Positions 45,001 through 57,000 of a DNA stretch of 64,000 bases are shown here, piece by piece. A program made the position numbers and the translations under genes. Origin of the DNA: Urophycis tenuis. Taxonomy: Eukaryota; Chordata; Actinopteri; Gadiformes; Phycidae. The stretch is from contig JAXIVH010000008.1 in assembly GCA_036785325.1 (NCBI GenBank), positions 4,464,104 to 4,528,103 on the forward strand, written 5' to 3'. The notes below the pieces were generated by a model. It was given only the letters and a program-made list of their open reading frames with translations, searched no databases and was not told the origin of the DNA. The first letter of the stretch is position 1, and each line of letters begins with the position of its first letter.

Positions 45001-48000
45001 GGGGGGGGGGCATGTGTGGACCATCCTTCTTAAGGCTGGAGGCTGCAAGTCGACCACAGCCCAGCCAATACACTCTTCTGCCCCCTGTTACTAATACTAT
45101 GAGCTGAACGAAAACGGGAACAGTAAAACGGTGTGAAGGCTGTCGACACTGCGCTCTGTGTGGGAAACACTGCATGTGTGAGACAGCCAGTGCTGAGAAC
45201 ATAACCCCATGAACGCAGTGTGTTTCCTGTGTGCAGAGCACCCCCAGCTGCCTGAAGGAGCACCTGGAGCACCTGCTGGACGCGGTGATCTCCCACACGG
45301 AGCCCACGGGCCGCCTGGTCAGCGAGCTGTTCCAGAAGCTTCCCTCCAAAGTGGTATAGGACTCTTGCAGTGGCATGCATGGCAGTGTGACCGCGGGGTT
45401 GTGTGTTGTACGCCTGACGGCGATGCTTTGACCCCGGCTTCTGTTGGTTCCCCAGCAATACCCCGACTATTACGCCATCATTAAAGACCCCATAGACCTG
45501 AGGATCATCTCTCAAAAGATTCAGGTCGGTCTTCTCTAGCAATCTTTGATCCTGGCTTTCCTCAATGCATTGTATCAACACACCGCAATACATTATTATA
45601 ACAAGATTTTTTTTGTAGATGGGTAACTACAGAAGTGTTAGTGCCATGGCCAAAGACATCGATTTACTGACCAAGAATGCCAAGACTTACAACGAACCAG
45701 GATCGCAAGTTTTCAAGGTATCTTGTCAACCCAGCCACCTGTCTGTCTGTTTATGTGTCTCATCCGTCTCACGTGTAAAATGACCTTCTATTCAAGGATG
45801 CGAACACCATCAAAAAGTTATTTGCCCAGAAGAAGGCAGACATGGACCACGCGGAGCCCACTAAGTCCAGCATACGCATCAGGTAAACGGGGGGGGGGGG
45901 TCACGGTGTCTTGAGAAGTCACCCAGCTTCTCCCAACGTCGGCCAGCCACTCCCACGGCGTTGAAGCAGCGCTCTATGTATTGTGTTGTGTGTCGGGTAG
46001 GAACCGGAGGTCCACGCAGGGCGACCGCCTCTCCGCCATCACCATGGCCCTGCAGTATGAAAGCGACGAGGAAGGCATCCTTTCTGGTACCTCTCTGGGC
46101 TCCCTGAAGATGATTCACTCACCCCGTAGTGGTGATGGACCACCATGCCATGTTAAAAGTGAATTACTTGCTGCCCGCGTTGGCGGGACATTGGATGTAC
46201 GATGTGTATGATACTGCAGTCTTCACATCGCGTTCCAGAAGGAAGTTCGGCATATTGCGGTTCAATGCATTAAAAAGAAAAATTATGCGGTAGAAATGTA
46301 TCCTTTTTTTTGGAAACATCGGAGACGAAATCAGAGCAAAAAATAAGCGATTCAAACACACATTGCATCATTTCACATCAAATCATGTGTTAAAACGTCA
46401 ACAAACCCATTTATAATAAATCCATTCCCCTAAACGACAAAGGCAGCCATGTTTGATGTCGTTACTGACGTCAGCTCCGATGTGATGTGATGAGTTCCCC
46501 ACCTGGGATTCCCGAGTTGATCCAGCGTTCAGTTGGACGTCGTTTTTTTTACCCAGAGTTCATAGCTGTTGGCCGCGGTGTCAGAGCCGCCCACTCAGCT
46601 CCCCCCGTGTCCCCAGGGTCGGTCCACTACGACGAGGGAGAGTCTGAGGCGGAGGGCATCCACTCCAACATGGACGTGAGCAACCCCATCTTCCAGCTGT
46701 ACGAGGCGGTGCGCGGCGGCCGCAACAGCCAGGGTCAGCTGATCTCGGAGCCCTTCCTGCAGCTGCCCTCCCGAAAGGACCACCCCGACTACTACCTGCA
46801 GATCAGCCAGCCCGTCTGCCTCCACCAGATCAGGTACCGCAGGCCCGCCGTGTGTGTGCGTGTGCGTGTGTGTGTGTGTGCGTGCGTGCGCGCGTGCGTG
46901 CGCGCGTCCACCAAACCCAATCAGTGTGTAGAGCGGGCGGACAGAGCAGGTCGTCCACTCACCATAGGGTCGGCGGTTCGATCCCCTTGATCCTCCTCCT
47001 CCTCCTCCAACTGTCCACATGTCGAACCCCACAAATGTACTGATTGTAAGTCGCTTTGGACAAAAGCGTCTGCTAAATGCCCCCTTTAACCTTTACTTGT
47101 AATGGACGGGTACCATCCTGTATGTCAGGTTTATGCAAACGGCCACGCCCCCATTGTATCCATACAGTATATCCCCGAATGTAGAACATTAAAACATAGA
47201 AGTCCTCCATTGTCCCCTGTCTATTTTCATAATTGCCTCGTCAATTATGTCAATTATATATCGTTCAAAATCCGACCCGTATCTCTTTTGAATCAAGTTT
47301 TTTCCCCCCGTTCTTCTTCAACCACGTGTGTTCTCTTTTGTTTTATTTACCTCTGTTCACGTCCCCATACGCTCGCTGTACAGTAGAGTATTCCTGCCCC
47401 CCCCCCCCCTCCCCCCCTCCCCCCCCCCCACCCCTCCTTCCTCCCCGATGTGAGCCGCAGTGCTTCCCCACAGGAACAAGATGAAGGCCAACGGCTACGA
47501 CAGCGTGGAGCACCTGGACGGGGACCTGACGCGCATGCTGGAGAACGCCAAGCGCTTCAACGTGCCGCACTCGCCTGTCTACAAGAGGGCCCTAAAGCTG
47601 CAGCACATCCAGCAGGTCTGCCTCTGGCCCCGCCTCCCGTTGCCGCCTAGCCCCGCCTCCCGCTGCCTAGCTCCGCCTCCCGCTGCCTAGCTCCGCCTCC
47701 CGCTGCCACCGCCGCCGCCGCCCGGCCCGGCTCTCGTTAGGGGGGCTCATGTTGAGGCGCGGGCGTGCGTTTTGGGGTCACTTATATTGCCAAGAACGTT
47801 GACATGAAGAGGTTTTGTTGAATTTGGATGCGTTGTTAGAATGGTTTTCTCCCTGCAAAGTGAAATGAATCGTTTTTTCACCATTTAATGGTTTATTAAT
47901 ATACAACATATATGGTTTATTAATATATAACATATTACATACGTACAGTATATCATTGACTATCATGAATTTGTCATTGTCATTTGTCATCTTCTAGATG

Positions 48001-51000
48001 AAGAGGAAGGAGCTGCTGAGGAGGGACGAAGACGACGGCGACAGCACCATGTCCTCAGCCCTCTCCGACAACGCCATCTCCAAGAGAAAGATGTAGGCCA
48101 CCCTTCACCCTGTTTCACCTCCCCCGAGTGAGCACATGAACCCCTCACCCCCCGCCACGGTCTCATGGCTCCTTCGTCTTCGCTCTCTCCTTGTCGTCCC
48201 CCCAGGTACAAGAAGAACACGAAGAAGAACCGCATGCGCACGCTCTTCATCGCGGTGACGGAGGCGCGGGAGCCCACCACGGGCCGGCGGCTGTGTGACC
48301 TCTTCATGGTGAAGCCCTCCAAGAAGGACTACCCAGACTACTACAAGGTAGGGACCCCCGGCCGGGACCCCCAGCCAGGACCCCCGCAGCACCGCGCTGT
48401 GTTTCTGGATGCATGGGTGGAGACACAGGTTTGGTTTTTGGGGCGATTTTACATTTTGTGTGGTTTAACGTCAGGCTGCAGGTTCTGCGGGTTCTGCGGG
48501 TCTGTCGGGTTTGTGGAACTGGAACAGAACCGAACGTGGTTGATGCAGATCAACTACAGGTCGAAACACGCCATAGCGCCCTCTGCAGCACGATGACGTG
48601 AACATGTTTACACTGAGACCACAGTGGAGAACACACCAGTTCATTCCTGGTCCATGGACCAGAAATGTTTTGTTTTTTACAAAAACAAAAAACAACTCTG
48701 ACTCCCAATACTCATAGGTTGAATCATTTTTTTCCCCCCACCCCCACCTCCACCCTCCCCGCTCCTGCTATGAGGTGATCCTGGAGCCCATGGACCTGCG
48801 CACGGTGGAGCACAACATCCGCAACGACAAGTACGGCAGCGAGGACGCCCTGATGGAGGACATGAGGCTGATGTTCCGCAACGCTCGCCACTACAACGAG
48901 GAGGGCTCCCAGGTCTGCACGCCTGGTGGGCGCTGGGGTTGTTGTGGTTGTTGTGGTTGTTGTGGTTGTTGTGGTTGTTGTTATGGTTGTTGTGGTTGTT
49001 GTTATGGTTGTGGTTGTGGTTGTGGTTGTTGTTGAGGTTGTTGTGGTTGTGGTTGTCATGGTTGTGGTTGTTGTCGTGGTTGTGGTTGCATTCGGTGTTG
49101 ACGCCATATTTGACATTGACAGTTTTATGTTGACTTCATGTTCCTTTAAATCCGGAAGGTGTTCTAGTGTGATCTCCTCGTGTGATCTGCATGTCAATTG
49201 ATTGCAATGACGGCGCAAGGAAATGAGTCACAAACACACGTGTTCTCTTCAAATCCAGGTCTACAATGATGCTGACGTCCTGGAGAAGATCCTGAAGGAC
49301 AGGAGGAGGGATCTGGGGCCGTCGATCGACGACGATGACATGATGATCACCCCGAAGCTGAAGATAAGTACGTGGCAGAGCCTGCGGTTGACTTGAGGAT
49401 ACACGTCATGCTGAATACATCATCCAGATCAGATTTGTTAACTAACGACCCCGTGGGCTCCCAGGGAAGAACAGCCTGACCCTGAAGAAGTCCAAGTACC
49501 TGACGCCGCTGCAGCAGAAGCTGAGCGAGCTCTACGAGGCGGTGAAGAACTTCACCGACAAGCGAGGCCGCCGCCTCAGCACCATCTTCCTGCGGCTGCC
49601 GTCGCGCGCCGAGCTGCCCGACTACTACCTGGCCATCAAGAAGCCCGTGGACATGGAGAAGGTCAAGAGCCACATGCTGGCCAACAAGTACCAGGACGTG
49701 GACGCGCTGGTGGAGGACCTGGTGCTCATGTTCAACAACGCCTGCACCTACAACGAGCCCGAGTCGCTGATCTACCGCGACGCGCTGATGCTGCACCGCG
49801 TGCTGCTGGAGACCCGCCGAGACCTGGAGGGCGGCGAGGACTCGGGCGCGCCGGACGTGGCGCGGCTGATCCAGGAGCTGATCCGCAGCCTGTTTGTGTC
49901 GGTGCTGGGCCACCAGGACGACGAGGGCCGCTGCTACAGCGACTCGCTGGCCGAGATCCCCGCCCTGGACCCCGCCGAGCCCGACAAGCCCCGCCTCAAC
50001 TTCGAGATCATCCGGGCCAACGTGGACCAGGGCCGCTACAAGAGGCTGGACGTGTTCCAGGACCACATGTTCGAGGTGCTGGAGAAGGCCCGCAGGATGC
50101 ACAGGTAGAAGGCGGTCCTGTTGAACCATCCCTCAGTCAATGTCAAATATTCACTTATTTTATGAACATACTAACTATAGTGTGTGACTACACTGACTCA
50201 GCGTATGCATGTTAACTAACTTAGAATATCACGTGTTAACGTTGCCAGTGGTACCCTGCAGATGTGTTTTAAGAAGCTCTTCACTCTCAGGACGGACTCT
50301 GAGATCTTCGAGGACGCCGTGGAGCTGCAGCAGTTCTTCATCCGCATCCGGGACGAGTTGTGCAAGAACGGCGAGATCCTGCTGTCGCCCGCGCTCAGCT
50401 ACACCTCCAAGCACCTGCACGGCGACGTGGAGAAGGAGAAGAAGAAGAAGCTGCCCAAGGAGTTTGAGGAGGACAAGCTCAAGAGGGAGGAGGAGAAGAA
50501 GGGTAGGTGGGTTCTGGGGCTGGGCAGTCAGTAACTATCAGTAATTAAATATCAGTAATTAACTATTAATAATTAACTATCAGTAATTAACAATCAATAA
50601 TGAACTATTAATAATGAACTATCAGTAATTAACTATTGATAATTAACTATCAGTAATTAACTATCAGTAATTAGCTATTAATAATTAACTATCAATAATT
50701 ACTATCATATTATCATTAACCTGAATCAATCTGATGCCCAGGTTTATGTCTCAATGAATTCCGATGATAACTTTTGTGACGTCAGAGGGAAAGGAATACT
50801 CGTTTTAGTCCCCACTTAAAATCTCCGTATATGTAATGACCCCCCTTGTGTCCGCGACTCCCTCCTGTAAGTCCCCTCCTGACTCCCTCCTATAAGTCTC
50901 CTGGTGACTCCCTCCTGTGAGTCCCCCATGACTCCCTCCTATAAGTCCCCTCCTGACTCCCTCCTATAAGTCCCCTCCTGACTCCCTCCTGTAAGTCCCC

Positions 51001-54000
51001 ATGACTCCCTCCTATAAGTCCCCTCCTGACTCCCTCCTGTAAGTCCCCTCCTGACTCCCTCCTGTAAGTCCCCATGACTCCCTCCTGTAAGTCCCCTCCT
51101 GACTCTTCCAGAAGCAGAGAAGAGTGAGGAGCCGGCCGGTGGCTCCTGGCAGGCGGGCCAGCAGCGCACCTACAGCCAGGACTGCAGCTTCAAGGACAGC
51201 CTGTACCGCGTGGGCGACTACGTGTACGTGGAGTCCTCGGAGCCCGACCTCCAGCCCCACGTCATCTGCATCGAACGCCTGTGGCAGGACCACACTGGTG
51301 GGTCCCCCGTCCCCCCCCCCGTCCCCCCCTCATTCCCCCCGGCAACACGGGCCATGTCAGCGTAGTAGGAATGTCAACGTCCTCCCGGTACTTCTGGTTA
51401 GTATCTGTCATTGATGTAGAAGTTTAGGTACTGCCACTGCCACTGCCGTTTACAGTGGGCTGGGTTCTGGTTGAGCATGGCCTCCCCTGTTCCTGACAGG
51501 GTTAGCGGTTCGATTCCCCCCTGGGGCCGTCTGTGCTAAGATTGCACGCACTCACAGTGTTGTAAGACGGTCCACCAAATGGCATTTGTATGTATTTATT
51601 TATTTTTTATACTTTTTTACTTTCACAGGACACTGACGAAAAGTACTTGGTTATAAGAGCAATATTCAGAACAGATCTAGTCTTGTAATTTCTTTACCTT
51701 GACATAAAATCGACACAAACTACCTCTCCTTAGTGCACGTCAATGTGTTGCTTTTGACACCCTGGCTGAAAAGTGGCCTTTAGTGGCAGGTAGAACCCCA
51801 CCTGGGGTTGACCTCACCTGGTGACTGGTTACAGGTGAACAGTGGCTGTACGGCTCACCTGGTGATGCTGACTGGTTACAGGTGAACAGTGGCTGTACGG
51901 CTGCTGGTTCTACCGGCCCAATGAGACCTTCCATCTCGCCACCCGAAAGTTCCTGGAGAAGGAGGTCTTCAAGAGCGACTTCTACAACAAAGCCCCCGTC
52001 AGCAAGATCCTGGGCAAATGCGTGGTCATGTTTGTCAAGGTATGACCCCTCCCCCCCCACCTGATCGAACCCTTTCCCGCAGTCTGGTTGTTCCACACGC
52101 GTGCGTAACGCCCTGCGGTGTGACTCCGCCCCCTTCAGGAGTACTTCAAGCTCCACCCGGAGGGCTTCCGGGCGGAGGACGTGTACGTGTGCGAGTCGCG
52201 CTACTCCGCCAAGGCCAAGTCCTTCAAGAAGATCAAGATGTGGACCACGCCGCTGAGCCCCGTGCGCTTCGTGCCCCGCGACGTGCCGCTGCCGGTGGTC
52301 CGCGTGGCCTCCATGTTCGCCCCCAAGCGGGACGAGAAGCCCCCCGAGGGGCCGGAGGAGAGCAAGGTGATGGACGCCATCGCTGACAAGGTGAGGGCGG
52401 GTGAGGAGCACCTCGAGGTGAGGGGGGTGAGGAGCACCTCGAGGTGAGGGGGGTGAGGAGCACCTCGAGGTGAGGGCGGGTGGCGAGCACCTGGAGGGGA
52501 CGGGGGTGACGCAACGCCACAAACAGAATCTGAATCTGAAACGAGTGCGTGGTCTTACATGTGAATGAGACACTGTTCTTACACTCTTCATGTTGAGAAT
52601 TTCTCAACAACATTTCTCTCCACACTAACTGTGCCTGTGTGTGTGTGTGTGTGTGTGTGTACCTGTGCTCGGTGTGTGTCTGCCTGTGGGTGTGTGTGTG
52701 TGTGTGTACACCTGTGCTCGATGTCTGTGTGTGTGTGTGTGCCTGTGTGTGTGTGTGTGTGTGTGCCTGTGTGTGTGTGTGCGTGTGTGTGTGTGTGTGT
52801 GTGCCTACCGGTGTGTGTGCCTGCAGGAGAGGGAAGATGTCACAGTGGACATAACCAACGGGGAGCCTGGCTGCCAGTACTATGAGCAGCTCTGCTACAA
52901 CAACATGTGGCTGAAGGTGGGAGACTGCGTCTACATCAGCTCCCATGGACTGGTGCGCCACCATGTGGGCAGGTGGGCTTAATGCGGCTGTCACTGTCTG
53001 ATGGGGGGGGGGGGGGGGGGGCTTTATGTCAGACCCCTGGTTAGTATGCACTCCTTGTGGCCTTGGTTGGGAAGTTCCCGTTCATTAAATATGAATAAAC
53101 AGCATGTGTCAGACAGGAGTGGCCGCTGCTAAAGCTGAAGAGAAGGGTTTGCATTTTGTTAACCACGTCACGTGTGCCTCCACCCGCCCGTCCTCCCGCA
53201 GGGTGGAGAAGATGTGGGTGCGTGACGGCGCGGCGTACTTCTTCGGGCCCATCTTCATCCACCCGGAGGAGACGGAGCACGAGCCCACCAAGATGTTCTA
53301 CAAGAAGGAGGTGTTCCTCAGCAACCTGGAGGAGGCGTGTCCTCTGACCTGCGTCATCGGTAGCTCCTCCCACGCCGCCTCCCGCCGCGCCCAGCGCGCG
53401 TCTCAGGGGACCGCTGGCCCTGAGGCGCGCGCTCACCGCCGCCCCGTGTCTGTGTTGCTGTGGTCGTTGTCTTAAAGGGAAGTGCGCGGTGGCCTCCTTC
53501 AAGGAGTACCTGTCCTGCAGGCCCACCGAGGTGCCAGAGGAGGACGTGCTGCTGTGCGAGAGCCGCTACATCGAGGCGGAGAAGCAGATGAAGAAGTTCA
53601 AGGGCCTGAAGCGCTTCCCGCTGTCCGCCAAGGTGGTGGAGGACGAGACCTACTACTTCAGGTGACCAGGTGTCCCACCGCACCGCACACTGCATACGTT
53701 CATAGCATGGGACTCTTGACCCCTGACCCTGGCTGTGTTAAAGCTAGGGTACACAATTTACTTTAGAAACGTTTTTTTTGTCACATTTGTTAAAATTCTC
53801 TTTACATGCTGACAGCCATCAATAAATCAAATGCTCTGACAAAAGAAAAGGTCTACCTGTCTGTCTACCTACATACCTGGCTACCTGCGCGCCCGTGCTC
53901 TCATCCCTCACAGTGTCTTCCACAAGGCTAGGCTGAGCTGTTGCTAAAGCTAGCGAGCTAGTCACGTGTTTTGGGGGAGTGGCTTTGGAGGGAGGCCTGA

Positions 54001-57000
54001 AGGGAGGGGCGGGGTTTTTTTTTTTTCAGTTTGATACATTCAAGACCTAGTTTTCACTGTCTGGTTGCTCCATTGCGTACCCTTACTTTAATGCCATCCT
54101 CTACCAACTGAACAGCCCAAATAAATTCAAGCGAGCCCTCGTGAATCAATCAGGAAACGTATCTTACTTTTTACGAGCGACGGCCACCACATGCTCATCC
54201 TAAAATGACGTCAGAGTGTCAGAATGACGTCACCATCTCTTCTACGTTGACCTCCGCAGGAAGCTCATCGTGCCCCAGAAGGAGCCCTCCCCCCTGCTGG
54301 ACAAGAAGATCGAGGAGCTGGAGGCCAAGTTCGCCGACATGACGGACGAAGAGCTGGAGGACCTCGGGGAGGACGACGGAGACCTGGTGGACCAGTCGCT
54401 GCCTCAGCTGCAGCGCTCGCTGTCCAGCGACATGGACGCCATGCCCTACACGGCCCCCCAGGTCTGCTGCTCAGTACCCGGCCTACCGGGGGTAGGACGT
54501 CATGTCCTACACTGCTCCACTGGTCTGCTGTAGGTGATAGCAGATGGTGAACCAGGGTGATCCTCTCACTGTGGCTGCAGGGCAGACACAATGCAGCACC
54601 AGGGCAGGATCCACCTCACTGGGCCGTGTCGGTCCGGCCCGCAGCGCAGGGAGTCCAACACAGGGACTTCACTGGGGCCGTCCAGCCGTGTTAACAGCCT
54701 GTTTTAGTGTCGTATTCATTCCTGTTTCTCTGTCCATCCAAGAGGATGGCATGTTTGAGTTCCCCAGACATTGCCACCCTTTACTATTTAAAATGGGTTC
54801 AATCGTACGGACCGGCTGCGAAGGAAATACGCTGTCTTAATCCCAATGAGTAGGCTTACTCATGTACTCTCAATGACTACATGAGTAACATTAAGACAGT
54901 CACTTGAACCTGTATTATATACAGTGTGTTCTTTACACCCTCTGCTCCACTAGAGTTCCCCTGGTGTTTACTGTTGCTCATCACCTCTGCCCAGTCGTCC
55001 CTGAAGGTCTCATTCCTCGTGTGTTTTTCTTAGTCGACGCCAAAGTTGATGAAGGGCCTCTCTAAGAAGGAGGGCTCCAAGAGGAAGATCAACATGAGCG
55101 GCTACATCCTGTTCAGCAGCGAGATGCGGGCCGTCATCAAGGCCCAGCACCCTGACTTCTCCTTCGGGGAGCTGAGCCGCCTGGTCGGCACCGAGTGGAG
55201 GAACCTGGAGGGCTCCAAGAAGGCAGAGTATGAAGGTGAGAAGGGGGATTGTGTTCTTCTACCGATGTGGAATGAACCGCGGACACATATACATACATAC
55301 ACTCCATATACATACATACATACACACCATATACATACATACATACACACCATATACATACATTCATACACACCATATACATACATACATACACACCATA
55401 TACAGTACATACATACACACCATATACATACATACACACCATATACATACATACACACCATATACAGTACATACATACACACCATATACATACATACACA
55501 CCATATACATACATACACACCATATACATACATACACTCCATATACATACATACACACCATATACAGTACATACATACACACCATATACAGTACATACAT
55601 ACACACCATATACATACATACACACCATATACATACATACACACCATATACAGTACATACATACACACCATATACATACATACACACCATATACAGTACA
55701 TACATACACACCATACATACACACCATATACAGTACATACATACACACCATATACATACATACACTCCATATACATACATACACACCATATACAGTACAT
55801 ACATACACACCATATACATACATACACACCATATACATACATACACACCATATACATACACACCATATACATACATACACTCCATATACATACATACACA
55901 CCATATACCTCCACTGTTTGACAGCCCTGTATTCAAACGTGCTTCTCCTAAGTAAAATGAAAATAAGTTGAGAAAAGAATATCCCTTCAATTATGTTTAT
56001 AAACAACGGCCATCTATTCGTTTAAAAGGACATGCCATCGGTGGAGTGTATACAGTATATATATATTGTAGGATATCTATATTGTAGGACCACGTGTCGT
56101 TCCTCAAAAGCAACGCAGTGTGCCCGTTACCTTGCAGAGCGAGCAGCGAAGGTGGCTGAGCAACAGGAGCGCGAGAGGGCGGCGCTGCAGCTGGCCTCCC
56201 CCAGAGCAGGTACCCAGTGGGCCGCCGACGCCCCAACCAGGAGCCGCTCTGTGTTGGCCTGGCATGCCCACCGAGGACCCCCGCCACCCGGCCGCCACCC
56301 GGCCGCCGCGCCCGGCCGCCGCGCCCGGTGTCATTTCATGTGCCTCTTGGTCGGCTCATTTCATGGATGGGCTCACTAACTCGTCCATTTCCACTTTGGT
56401 TTTTTCGGGCTGCTCATGCAGACACATGAGATGAATGTATTAACTCGCATGTGCTTGTGGCTGTCGCATGTCTGACCGCTGTGTGTGTGTGTGTTGTGTT
56501 GTGTTGTGTTGTGTTGTGTTTGTGTTGTGTTGTGTCGTGTCGCTTGCCCATAGAAGGTATGCCGGGCTTGTGTATGCCAGTCATGGATGGCATGGTGTGT
56601 TTGAGTCTCATGCCACCGCATCACATGGGGGTGCCTGTCTTTCTGCCCCACCTCATGGCCCCTGGGCACGGCTGGCCCGGGACCACACCATACTGGGGTA
56701 AGAGCCAGTGTCCCTGCCCCCCCCCCCGTTCCCTGCACTGGCTTCCTGTCTGTCTGCCGTCGTCCTCTGGCCTGCGTCCTATATGGAGGCCGAGGTCCTC
56801 ACTGCCAAAGAACTAGTGAATTAAGCGATGCTGAGACACACACACACACACACACCTAGAAATGACTAGACAATAACTTTGTTGACGGCTAGTGTGAACT
56901 AATGTGGTGACTCAGGAAATTCAATTAATATTGAGCCAAACATTTTTTTCTATGTTATTATTATTGTATTTTTTTTTGTTTTAGTCCTACCTTCTTCTAC

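Noticed and set aside
44945..45593. Minus-strand open frames of 143 and 187 aa over pbrm1 exons 5-6
   Set aside because: They are antisense shadows of real exons and introns with no supporting signals.
46487..46616. Upstream extension of the pbrm1 bromodomain 3 exon
   Set aside because: The frame is open but the acceptor CCCCAG at 46616 fits the phase of the previous exon (46086), and the extension lacks similarity to PBRM1.
55102..56006. Long Tyr/Ile/His and Cys/Met/Tyr/Val open frames
   Set aside because: They are products of the ATACATAC minisatellite in pbrm1 intron 25.
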